This document shows, piece by piece, positions 24,630 to 31,819 of a DNA stretch of 64,000 nt (position 1 is the stretch's first letter; each line of letters opens with the position of its first letter). The position numbers and the translations under genes are program-made. Where the stretch lies: contig NZ_JAKFUM010000011.1 in NCBI RefSeq assembly GCF_021732705.1, positions 124,001 through 188,000 of the forward strand. Direction: 5' to 3'. The notes beneath the pieces were generated by a model. That model saw nothing but the letters and a program-made list of their open reading frames with translations, made no database searches and was not told the DNA's origin. This stretch comes from Nevskia sp. Lineage in GTDB: Bacteria > Pseudomonadota > Gammaproteobacteria > Nevskiales > Nevskiaceae.

Positions 24630-26108
24630 TCAGCTCGCCATTCTGAGCGGAACGCGGGCCGCCAGCAGCTTGCGTTCCTTGGCCGGTGCAATTTTCATGG
24701 CTTCACGGTACTTGGCAATCGTGCGGCGGGCGATCAGCACGCCGTTGCGCGCAAGAATAGCGGCGATCGCCCCGTCGCACAGCGGTGCGCCGGCCTTCTC
24801 GCCATCGACGATCCGGCGAATCATCGCCCGTACCGCGATGCCCGAGGTTTCGCTTTCCGCGCCCTGGATCTGGCTCGGGAAGAACGCCTTCATCGGGTAC
24901 ACGCCCCACGGCGTCTGCACGAACTTGTTCGAGGTCACGCGGCATACCGTCGACTCGTGCATGGCGATGGCGTCCGCCACTTCGCGCAGGGTCAGCGGCA
25001 TCATTCCTTCCTCGCCGCGGCGCAAGAAATCGCGCTGGCGCTCGAACACCACGCGGGCGGTCTTCAGCAGCGTTTCGTGCCGCATTTCCAGGCCGCGCAC
25101 CAGCCAGCGCGCCTGCTGCAGCTGATCCTTCAGGCCGCGATGGCCGCCGGCGGTACCGCTCATCATCCGCTCGTACTGGCCATTGATGCGCAGCTTCGGC
25201 AGGTTCACCGGATTCAGCTCGACCTTCCAGGCGCCGGCAACACCGCTGACGATCAGGTCCGGCACGACGGCCTGTGCCGGCTCGGTGCGTGAAGCGCCCG
25301 GCTTCGGGTCCAGCGTGCGGATCAGGTCCATCGCCGCGATCATCTTCGCTTCGGTGGCGCCCAGTTCGCTGCGCAGGTTGACGAAATCACGGGCAGCGAC
25401 GCGATCCAGATGATCGGCCACCAGCGTTTCCGCGAGGTTCTTGCCCGGCGTGCCGGCCTTGACCGCGTCGAGCTGCAGCAGCAGGCATTCGCGCAGGTTG
25501 CGGGCAGCGAAGCCGGTCGGCTCGACGCTCTGCACCGTGGTCAGCGCCGCGTCGAGTTCGTCCAGCGTCACCTGCCATTCCGGCGGCAGCGTCGCGAGGA
25601 TCTGTTCGAGAGCGGTTTCGAGATAGCCGTTGTCGTCGACATGCTCGATGATCGCGACGGCCAGCTGCCACTCGCGGCGCGATGCGATCATCAGTTCCAG
25701 CTGGCTCAGCGCGGAGACGCGCGCGTCCTCGATCGGGGCAGCGGCGCGGCGGGCTTCGATCGGCTCGCCGTCTTCGGTCGGCTCGCCGCCGGACCAGGAC
25801 TCGGCGCTCGACCAGTCGAAATCGGCATCGACGCGATCGCCGGCGGCTTCGTCGCAGCCGCTGACCGGCACTTCGGTAGACTCCGCAAGGCTGGTCGTGT
25901 GTTCGATCAGCTCGGGAAGCGGGGCTTCGGCGCCAGCCGTTGTCGGGGTGGTGTCCTCATCGCGTTCGAGCAGCACATTGCCTTCCAGCGCAGCTTCCAC
26001 TTCCTGCTCCAGCTCGATCGCTGAGAGCTGCAAAAGTTTAATGGATTGAAGGAGTTGCGGCGTCATTGCAACGCCTTGTGACATTCCCATTCTCGCTGCT
26101 GGCTTCAT
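24630..26108 (-). CDS. rpoN: RNA polymerase sigma-54 factor
   Basis: A 492-residue sigma-54. The N-terminal activator-interaction region is typical (AMTPQLLQSIKLLQLSAIEL, residues 14-33). An acidic variable region follows (about 45-125), then the core-binding domain. The C-terminal DNA-binding region contains MHESTVCRVTSNKFVQTPWG and the RpoN box IARRTIAKYREAM (about 463-475). Position between flagellar regulators fits the flagellar-cluster copy (RpoN2) of xanthomonads; whether a second rpoN exists cannot be seen here. The 222 bp upstream contain the repeated CCTGAC/GTCAGG sites listed separately. Confidence 0.95.
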   Translation of the reverse strand: MKPAARMGMSQGVAMTPQLLQSIKLLQLSAIELEQEVEAALEGNVLLERDEDTTPTTAGAEAPLPELIEHTTSLAESTEVPVSGCDEAAGDRVDADFDWSSAESWSGGEPTEDGEPIEARRAAAPIEDARVSALSQLELMIASRREWQLAVAIIEHVDDNGYLETALEQILATLPPEWQVTLDELDAALTTVQSVEPTGFAARNLRECLLLQLDAVKAGTPGKNLAETLVADHLDRVAARDFVNLRSELGATEAKMIAAMDLIRTLDPKPGASRTEPAQAVVPDLIVSGVAGAWKVELNPVNLPKLRINGQYERMMSGTAGGHRGLKDQLQQARWLVRGLEMRHETLLKTARVVFERQRDFLRRGEEGMMPLTLREVADAIAMHESTVCRVTSNKFVQTPWGVYPMKAFFPSQIQGAESETSGIAVRAMIRRIVDGEKAGAPLCDGAIAAILARNGVLIARRTIAKYREAMKIAPAKERKLLAARVPLRMAS

Positions 26109-26180
26109 TGACGCGCTCCCCGTGAGTGATCCCGTGGAAGCATCGTCAGCGAAAGCGGGAAGTCGCCCAATCAGTTTATT

Positions 26181-26209
26181 CCTGACTGCTTGTCAGGCGA
26201 ATCCTGACA
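26181..26209. promoter_or_regulatory. three alternating CCTGAC/GTCAGG half-sites upstream of rpoN
   Basis: On the plus strand CCTGAC (26181-26186), TGTCAGG (26191-26197) and CCTGACA (26203-26209) follow each other with 4-5 bp spacers, so any neighbouring pair forms an inverted repeat; TGTCAGG/CCTGACA is a perfect 7-bp pair. They lie about 75-100 bp before the rpoN ATG. They could be an operator or alternative hairpins in the leader RNA. No promoter boxes nearby are clear enough to call. Confidence 0.35.
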
Positions 26210-26331
26210 TGTTTCAAAACCTGAACGGAGGCCTTACCGCTGGTCCGGAAATTGCCCTCGCCGGTCCTGCTGCAAGATTCGGGCGGCGTGAACGGCACGC
26301 TTTCTCGATCGTGCCGCGAACGCCCAAACGC

Positions 26332-26967
26332 TCAGCTTTCCGCGCCTTCCAGACCGGTGCGGATCGCGTAGCGCATCAGCGCGTTGGTGCCGTACAGACC
26401 CAGCGTGTCCATCATCCGGGCGCGATGGGTCTCGACGGTCTTGGTCGAGATGCCCATCAGCTGCGCGATCTCCTTGGTCGACTTGCCGCGGGCAATCAGC
26501 TGCAGCACCTGCTGCTGCCGGCGTGGCAGCACGATGCTGTCTTCGGCGCGGGCCGACTTCCGCGTGCCGACGATGGTGTGCGAGATGCTCGGGCTCAGAT
26601 AGGTCTGGCGCTTGGCCACGGCGCGCAGCGCGAGGTCCAGTTCCACCGCCTCGCCCTGCTTCGACAGATAGCCGACGGCGCCGGCCTTCAGCGCCGCGCG
26701 CACCTGCGAGGCCTCGCTGCGCGCCGACAGGATCATCACCATCGTCGACGGATAGTGACGGCGGATCTGCTGCAGGGCGTCGATGCCGTTCAGCGTCGGC
26801 AGGGTCAGCTCGATCAGTGCCAGCTCCGGCTGCTGCCGCGCGACCAGTTCCAGCAGTTGCTGGCCGTCACCGGTCTCGGCCAGCACCTCGTGCCCCGGAA
26901 TCGCCTCGCACAGCCGACGAATGCCGGCGCGGACAAGAGGCTGGGGATCGGCAAGGACGAGGCGCAT
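26332..26967 (-). CDS. NarL/LuxR-type response regulator with atypical receiver
   Basis: A 211-residue regulator with a receiver domain (about residues 1-120) and a LuxR helix-turn-helix (about 145-208: RRQQQVLQLIARGKSTKEIA, then TKTVETHRARMMDTLG). The receiver is unusual. The phospho-acceptor position is Glu53 (ELALIELTLPTLNG; GAG read directly), and the N-terminal acidic pair is reduced to ADP. The Ser and Lys of the site remain (ILSARS, LSKQG). Glu at this site can mimic phosphorylation, so constitutive activity is possible. It lies between the PilZ-like gene and rpoN on the same strand, so its targets are likely flagellar or surface-related. Confidence 0.85.
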   Translation of the reverse strand: MRLVLADPQPLVRAGIRRLCEAIPGHEVLAETGDGQQLLELVARQQPELALIELTLPTLNGIDALQQIRRHYPSTMVMILSARSEASQVRAALKAGAVGYLSKQGEAVELDLALRAVAKRQTYLSPSISHTIVGTRKSARAEDSIVLPRRQQQVLQLIARGKSTKEIAQLMGISTKTVETHRARMMDTLGLYGTNALMRYAIRTGLEGAES

Positions 26968-27077
26968 CGGCAGCGGGCTTCAGGGCGGAGCGGCGAACCG
27001 CGAGCAAGCCGAAGTCTAGTGCAGAGACGCCGCACGGTGACCACGGCCGGCAGCGGAACCTGCAGGTTCGGCGCGCC

Positions 27078-27641
27078 TCAGCCGACGCCGGGCGATCGCC
27101 GCGTGCCGGCCACTTCGCGTCGATGGTGCAGGAACACGTGCCGCTCCAGCGCCGTCTGCAGGGCATCGCCGAACGGCTCGAAGCGCGCATGCCGGTCCTC
27201 GCCGTCGACATGGCTGATGCGCGCCGGCCAGACAAACGGCTGCGGCACGCCGCGATGCAGGTGCAGGCTCAGCAAGCCGCTCTCGCCGAGCGGCTGCTGG
27301 CCGATGAAGACCGCACCCTGCCACGACAGACGCACCCGGGACGGCGCTTCGACCGACGACTGCTGCGCGACCAGAAAGCCCAGCAGATCGATCACCAGAT
27401 TGAGCTTCTGGTTCAGGCGACCGATCTCGGCATCCAGCGCGCTGGCCTCGTCGCTGGCCGCCGGTGCCCGGGTTTCATCGAGCACGGCGACGGCGGCCAG
27501 CACGCGCAGGTTGTCGTCGTTGTACCGCTCGCGCCGCAGCCCGCCGACGGCTGCCGACAGCGGCGTCCAGGCCAGCTTCAGCGCCGCCTCGTAGCTTGGG
27601 GCACCGATCAGCGGCGCCGCGGAATGATCGTGGGCAGTCAT
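27078..27641 (-). CDS. PilZ-like domain protein
   Basis: A 187-residue cytoplasmic protein. A long helical segment (about residues 70-105, LDAEIGRLNQKLNLVIDLLG) precedes a beta-rich C-terminal domain (about 115-180: SRVRLSWQGAVFIG, GESGLLSLHLHRGVPQPF) that resembles atypical PilZ domains of xanthomonads. The classical c-di-GMP signature (RxxxR plus D/NxSxxG) is not convincingly present, so direct ligand binding is doubtful. The start at 27641 is favoured by the sigma-54 promoter just upstream, in the gap after the radical SAM gene. Context suggests a role in c-di-GMP or flagellar control. Family assignment is moderately sure. Confidence 0.65.
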   Translation of the reverse strand: MTAHDHSAAPLIGAPSYEAALKLAWTPLSAAVGGLRRERYNDDNLRVLAAVAVLDETRAPAASDEASALDAEIGRLNQKLNLVIDLLGFLVAQQSSVEAPSRVRLSWQGAVFIGQQPLGESGLLSLHLHRGVPQPFVWPARISHVDGEDRHARFEPFGDALQTALERHVFLHHRREVAGTRRSPGVG

Positions 27642-27678
27642 CGGGAACGAAGGCCTCTCCGGCAATGACTCCGGGCTT

Positions 27679-27694
27679 TGCAACTTGCGCGCCC
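27679..27694 (-). promoter_or_regulatory. sigma-54 promoter upstream of the PilZ-like gene
   Basis: The minus-strand sequence is GGGCGCGCAAGTTGCA: GG-N10-GC spacing is exact, the -12 box TTGCA is perfect, and the -24 box GGCGCG differs little from GGCACG. Transcription would begin near 27667, about 26 bp before the ATG at 27641, and could run on into the regulator gene and rpoN. Confidence 0.65.
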
Positions 27695-27714
27695 GTGCCG
27701 CGACCGGCAGGCCG

Positions 27715-29154
27715 TCAACGCGCCGTCTCGCCGATGCCGAGCCGTTGTCGCAGATCGTCCATCGTCCGGCGCAATTCCGCCCGGCTGCCGGCATGGGCTT
27801 CGCGCAGCGCCGGAACATCCCCGCCGCAGAACGGGCACTGCAAGGTGCCCTGATGCACGTACTGCTGGCAGCCGCGACACAGATCGAGCACCAGCGGACG
27901 GTCGCGGCGCAGCGGCACCGCGGCGGCGGGCTCGCTTGCGGGCAGCGGCGAGCCGTCCAGCGTCTCCTCGATCAACGCGAAGCGGCCGACCGAGAACGAG
28001 GCCGGCCCGGCGTCCTGCAGCTTGACGATGCGCTCGCGTCGCCCTTCCGCCCGCAGCTTCAGCACGCGGTGGTGACAGTACGGATTGTTGCCGGGCCGCC
28101 CGAGCACGCCGTGAGCGGTCCAGGTGCAGCCGGCGCCGCAGGCTTGCGCGTAGTAGCAGCTGCCGCAATGCCCCCAGAGGTCGGGCGACGGTCGCAGCGC
28201 GCCGCTGCCGGCCGCGCGCCGCCAGACCGCTTCGAGCGAGCCATCGCGGATGTTGCCGCCGGCAAAATCCTGCGTGGCCAGCGACGGGCAGCCCTTGACC
28301 GTGCCATCGGCTTCGAGGCCGATCAGCGTGTGGCCGGCCGAGCAGCCGGCGAACTCGTCGCTGTCGGCATCGCGATCGTCGGCCCACAGGTGTTCGTACG
28401 GCCCGAAGTAGCCGACGTTGTTGCCCGGCTTCAGCAGGATGCCCGCCGCGCGCGCCGGTTCGTGCAGGGCCGCCAGCTGGCGCATCACGTCGTCCATCTG
28501 GTACGGCTGCAGCAGCCATTCGGGATGGTCCACGGCATTGCCCATCGCGACCGTGATCATCGCCAGCCAGTTGCTGATGCCGGCCTTGGCCAGCACGTCC
28601 AGCAGCGCCGGCAGTTGCGCGATGGTTTCGGGGCCGATGTTGGTGTTGACCGAGGTCCGCACGCCGCCGGCCCGTGCCCGGTGCAGCACGTCGATGGCGG
28701 CGCGCCACGATCCGTTCACGCCGCGCAGCCGGTCATGCAGCGCCTCGAGGCCATCGACCGACACGCCGATCTGCTTCAGACCCGCGTCGATGCCCGCCTG
28801 CAGACGCGCCGGTGTCAGCGCCCGGCCGCCGGTCTGCAGGCCGACGTAGATGCCGTGCCCCGTCGCGCGGGCGATGATCTCGGTCCAGTCGCGCCGCAGA
28901 TAGGCTTCGCCGCCGATGACGGTCAGCTCGCGCGTGCCGAGCGCGGCCATCGAATCGACGACGGCCAGCGCTTCTTCGGTGGTCAGTTCGGACGGTCGAC
29001 GCCGTCCCGCACGCGATCCGCAATGGCCGCACTTGAGATTGCAGGCGAGCGTCAGCTCCCAGACGACATGCACCGGAATGCAGTCGCGATCATCGCGATC
29101 GGTTCGATGTCGGGGGCTGACGCCGAACGCTTCGGCGTCGCCGTGGCTGCCCAC
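27715..29154 (-). CDS. radical SAM/SPASM peptide maturase (GDL-peptide type)
   Basis: A 479-residue radical SAM enzyme. The [4Fe-4S]-SAM cysteines are C38, C42 and C45 (ACNLKCGHC), and the GGE motif is VIGGEAYLR (about residues 79-87). A SPASM-type region with cysteines at about 271, 289, 330, 333, 339, 343 and 360 could bind auxiliary clusters, as in RiPP maturases. An extra C-terminal CxxC-x10-CxxC zinc-ribbon-like unit lies at 426-443. The GTG start lies 1 bp after the stop of the small DUF1843 gene, so the two are coupled; that gene is the presumed substrate. From memory, a family of GDL-motif peptide-associated maturases matches this pairing. Confidence 0.8.
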   Translation of the reverse strand: MGSHGDAEAFGVSPRHRTDRDDRDCIPVHVVWELTLACNLKCGHCGSRAGRRRPSELTTEEALAVVDSMAALGTRELTVIGGEAYLRRDWTEIIARATGHGIYVGLQTGGRALTPARLQAGIDAGLKQIGVSVDGLEALHDRLRGVNGSWRAAIDVLHRARAGGVRTSVNTNIGPETIAQLPALLDVLAKAGISNWLAMITVAMGNAVDHPEWLLQPYQMDDVMRQLAALHEPARAAGILLKPGNNVGYFGPYEHLWADDRDADSDEFAGCSAGHTLIGLEADGTVKGCPSLATQDFAGGNIRDGSLEAVWRRAAGSGALRPSPDLWGHCGSCYYAQACGAGCTWTAHGVLGRPGNNPYCHHRVLKLRAEGRRERIVKLQDAGPASFSVGRFALIEETLDGSPLPASEPAAAVPLRRDRPLVLDLCRGCQQYVHQGTLQCPFCGGDVPALREAHAGSRAELRRTMDDLRQRLGIGETAR

Positions 29155-29155
29155 G

Positions 29156-29341
29156 TCAGCTGGCGGGCTTCGAGCGCTTCTTGATCTCGGCCTTCAGCTT
29201 CTTGACGCTCGCCTCCACTTCGGCGACCTGCGCCAGCCAGGCCTCGCCACCGGCCAGCAGGGCCTTCATCTCTTCGAGATCGCCCTTCTTGATCGCTTCG
29301 CCCGTCGGGATGCCGTACAGCACTACTGTCTTTCGAGCCAT
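29156..29341 (-). CDS. DUF1843-like GDL-motif peptide, probable RiPP precursor
   Basis: A 61-residue protein (MARKTVVLYGIPTGEAIKKG at the start). It contains the Gly-Asp-Leu motif at residues 20-22, followed by an amphipathic, Lys/Glu/Ala-rich helical half with a basic end. There is no cysteine and no signal peptide. The start at 29341 is fixed by a very strong Shine-Dalgarno (AGGAGG, 8 nt upstream). It sits 1 bp before the radical SAM/SPASM gene and 161 bp after fliS. I recognise the DUF1843 pattern; its function is not established. Substrate status rests on the gene pairing. Confidence 0.75.
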   Translation of the reverse strand: MARKTVVLYGIPTGEAIKKGDLEEMKALLAGGEAWLAQVAEVEASVKKLKAEIKKRSKPAS

Positions 29342-29467
29342 CGTTTTTCCCTCCTCCAGTTGCTTCGAGAAGATCACGGGCCTCGCGGCTCGCGACCGGT
29401 TCCGTTGCAAAGGGCTGAGGTGATGATCGAATCGTCCCGGGTGACGGTTCAATGATTTTCGTCAATG

Positions 29468-29495
29468 CCGGCGACCGGGAGGCGTCCGTCGCCGG
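29468..29495 (-). terminator. hairpin after fliS, possible attenuator
   Basis: An 8-bp perfect stem (CCGGCGAC/GTCGCCGG) with a 12-nt loop starts 7 bp past the fliS stop on the minus strand. It is followed by CATTGACG rather than a T run, so it may only weaken transcription from fliS into the DUF1843 gene. Confidence 0.4.
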
Positions 29496-29502
29496 GGCGG
29501 CG

Positions 29503-29904
29503 TCAGTGCCGCTGGCTACCGGACGGGATCACGTCCCAGGCGCTCTTGATGTCGCGCAGCAGGCCGATCACTTCATCGATGCCCTGGGTGTCGTCGGCGA
29601 GATTGGCGGCCGGCAGACGCGCCAGCATGTAGTCGTACAGGCTCATCAGGTTGCGCGCGAGCGCCCCGCCCGCCTTGAGATCGAGCACCACGCGCAGGTG
29701 TTCGATGATCGAGATCGCGGCGGTGATGTAGTGATGCTTGGCTTCGCGTTCCTTGCGGATCATGGCGCCGCGGGCATAGGCCAGACGATCGATCGCACCG
29801 CCGAGCAGCATCTCGATCAGCTTCTTCGGATCGGTCTCGACACTCGCCGCGGCCGCACCGGTCTGGCGGTACTGGTTCATCGCGGCGTTGCTGGTGTAAG
29901 CCAT
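29503..29904 (-). CDS. fliS: flagellin chaperone FliS
   Basis: A 133-residue cytoplasmic chaperone that binds the flagellin C-terminus and prevents early polymerisation. It shows the usual N-terminal tyrosine-containing start (AYTSNAAMNQYRQT), the conserved DPKKLIEMLLGGAIDRLAYA (residues 25-44) and a helical bundle ending in LLRDIKSAWDVI. Length is normal (about 125-140). It is separated from fliD by 107 bp that contain its own sigma-28-type promoter, so it can be expressed apart from fliD. Confidence 0.93.
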   Translation of the reverse strand: MAYTSNAAMNQYRQTGAAAASVETDPKKLIEMLLGGAIDRLAYARGAMIRKEREAKHHYITAAISIIEHLRVVLDLKAGGALARNLMSLYDYMLARLPAANLADDTQGIDEVIGLLRDIKSAWDVIPSGSQRH

Positions 29905-29931
29905 GGTCTGCTCCTCGTTTGCGTACCCGGC

Positions 29932-29958
29932 TTAGCGGCGATCCGTCCGAAAACTTGA
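29932..29958 (-). promoter_or_regulatory. sigma-28 (FliA) promoter of fliS
   Basis: On the minus strand TCAA, then exactly 15 bp, then GCCGCTAA: one mismatch to the -10 consensus GCCGATAA and one to the TAAA core of the -35. The ATG of fliS is 28 bp downstream of the -10 box. The transcript could extend past the hairpin into the DUF1843 and radical SAM genes. Confidence 0.7.
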
Positions 29959-30011
29959 GCGAATTCAGCGTCGTCCGTCGGCCGCGAACGGCGGCATTGC
30001 GGCCCTTGCCG

Positions 30012-31343
30012 CTACAGCCGCGCGAGCTGCTGGGTCAGGTAGCTGCTGGTCGACTGCAGCTTCGACAGCAGCGAATCCAGCGAGTTGAACTGCTTCAGCG
30101 TCCGCGCCTGATAGGCCGAGATCCGGGTATCGACGGCGATCTGCTGCTTGCCCAGATCCTTGATCCGCGCATTCAGGCCATCGGTCTTCGCGGCGAGCTG
30201 GCCACCATCGGCCAGCAATGTCTTGGCCAGGGTATCGATCCGGGTGGCGATGCCGTCAGTCCCGGCGAACAGCTTCTGCACCGAGGTGAAATCGGTGACC
30301 AGCGCCTTCGAGAACTTGCTCGAATCGGCGCTCAGCGTGCCATCGGTCGCGGACGACGTGATGCCGACCGAGGACAGCGTCTGGTAGGCGCCGGCGCTGG
30401 TCGCGGTGCCGCCGATGATGCCGCGCAGCTGCTGGCTGGCCGACAGCACGGTGGTATCGCCCAGCAGCACGCCGCCGGTCCTGCTGGCCGGATCGAACTT
30501 GGTCTGCGCGGCAACGAAGCGCGCGAGGTTGTTGTACGCGTTGACGAACGCCGCCACCGCCGTCTGCGAGGCGGTACCGTCCAGTGACACCGCGAGCGCC
30601 GTGGTGACGCCGGGCTCGGCCTTGGTCAGGTTCAGGGTCAGGCCATCGACGGCACCGGTGACCTGGTTGCTGCTGCTGGTCGTGGTGAAGCCATCGACCT
30701 TGACCACGGCATCGGCCGCCGGCTGCGACTCGGTCGTGGTGAACAGCGACGTCGTCACCGATACCGCGTTCGCCGTGCCGGTCGAGCGGCTGGTCAGCAG
30801 CAGGCGGGCGCCACCGGCGTCGGAAACGATCGCCGCGCCGACGCCCGGGTTGTCGCTGGAGGCATTGATCTTGTCGCGGAGATCGGCGAGGGAATTGGCG
30901 CCATCGGCCAGCGACACGGTGAACGACTTGCTGCCGACGGCGATCGTGACATCGCCATTGCCGACCGTGGCCGAACTGCTGGTGAACAGGCTGGAAGCCC
31001 GCTTCGATGCCGCCGCCAGCGACACGACCTCGATCGAGTAGTTGCCGGCCACGGCGCTGTTCGCCGCAGTGGCCGAGAAACGCGTGGTTTCGGCCGCCGT
31101 CGCGGTCAGCTTGCCGAGCGCACTGGCGTTGCCGCCGGTGCCGGGCAGCAGCGCCTTGGCCGCCGTCTGCAGATTGGCGATCGCCGAACGGAAACTGGCC
31201 AGCGAGGAAATGCTCGACTGCGCCTTCGACGTCGCCGTGGCAATGCGCTGATCGGCCGGACCGCGTTCGGCCGCGACCAGTTGCGACACGATCGCGGTGA
31301 CGTCGAGCCCGGAGCCGATGCCGGCGGAAGTGACTGCTGCCAT
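30012..31343 (-). CDS. fliD: flagellar filament cap protein FliD
   Basis: A 443-residue filament cap and adhesin-like protein needed for flagellin polymerisation outside the cell. The conserved N-terminus is present (TSAGIGSGLDVTAIVSQLVA, residues 5-24), and the C-terminal D0 coiled coil ends KQFNSLDSLLSKLQSTSSYL. The central part is Ser/Thr/Ala-rich, as in exported domains. It begins 13 bp after flaG and is probably co-transcribed with it. Confidence 0.93.
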   Translation of the reverse strand: MAAVTSAGIGSGLDVTAIVSQLVAAERGPADQRIATATSKAQSSISSLASFRSAIANLQTAAKALLPGTGGNASALGKLTATAAETTRFSATAANSAVAGNYSIEVVSLAAASKRASSLFTSSSATVGNGDVTIAVGSKSFTVSLADGANSLADLRDKINASSDNPGVGAAIVSDAGGARLLLTSRSTGTANAVSVTTSLFTTTESQPAADAVVKVDGFTTTSSSNQVTGAVDGLTLNLTKAEPGVTTALAVSLDGTASQTAVAAFVNAYNNLARFVAAQTKFDPASRTGGVLLGDTTVLSASQQLRGIIGGTATSAGAYQTLSSVGITSSATDGTLSADSSKFSKALVTDFTSVQKLFAGTDGIATRIDTLAKTLLADGGQLAAKTDGLNARIKDLGKQQIAVDTRISAYQARTLKQFNSLDSLLSKLQSTSSYLTQQLARL

Positions 31344-31356
31344 GAGGTTTTCTCCG

Positions 31357-31740
31357 TCAGGCCGTGCGTTCGATCAAGGTGCCGAGCGCCTTGTCCAGCG
31401 CCTTGGCGATGCGCAGCACTTCGTCGCCCGGAATCTGGCGGATCACGGTGCCGTCCTCGGTCACCACCGAGACGATCGTGCGGCCGCTGTCCTGATCGAC
31501 GGTGAAGCGCAGGTCGGTACGGCTGTCCTTGAACTTCTGGTTCAGCGAATCGACCGCGTTGGCCAGCTGCACCGGCGGTGCGGCGGCGTCGGTGGCGGCC
31601 GTGGCCGGCGGCTGATCGATCTGCGGCGTGGCAGCCTGCGCCACCGCGCCGCCGACGGGCGTGTAGACGGGAACGGCAAAGCGATCCACGACAGCATTTG
31701 CCGGGATCGCCGTGACCGCCGATGTGGTGTTCAGAGACAT
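31357..31740 (-). CDS. flaG: FlaG family flagellar protein
   Basis: A 127-residue protein with an Ala/Pro/Thr-rich first half and a conserved FlaG domain in the second half (LRFTVDQDSGRTIVSVVTED, about residues 79-98, then GTVIRQIPGDEVLRIAKALD). FlaG influences filament length in polar flagella; the mechanism is poorly known. It sits between fliC and fliD, the usual place, with a 13-bp gap to fliD. Expression may depend on read-through of the fliC terminator, as no separate promoter is evident in the 79-bp gap. Confidence 0.9.
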   Translation of the reverse strand: MSLNTTSAVTAIPANAVVDRFAVPVYTPVGGAVAQAATPQIDQPPATAATDAAAPPVQLANAVDSLNQKFKDSRTDLRFTVDQDSGRTIVSVVTEDGTVIRQIPGDEVLRIAKALDKALGTLIERTA

Positions 31741-31752
31741 GTGCGGACCCTC

Positions 31753-31812
31753 TGAAGAAAGCCCGGCAGCCGCGCGTCAGTCCCCGATCAGGCCTGAAGC
31801 GCGACTGCCGGA
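31753..31812 (-). terminator. terminator after fliC
   Basis: On the minus strand, 8 bp past the fliC stop, a stem of CCGGCAG-T-CGCG pairs with CGCG-G-CTGCCGG across a loop of about 23 nt and is followed by GCTTTCTTC. It should release most fliC transcripts ahead of flaG. Confidence 0.6.
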
Positions 31813-31819
31813 CCTGCCC

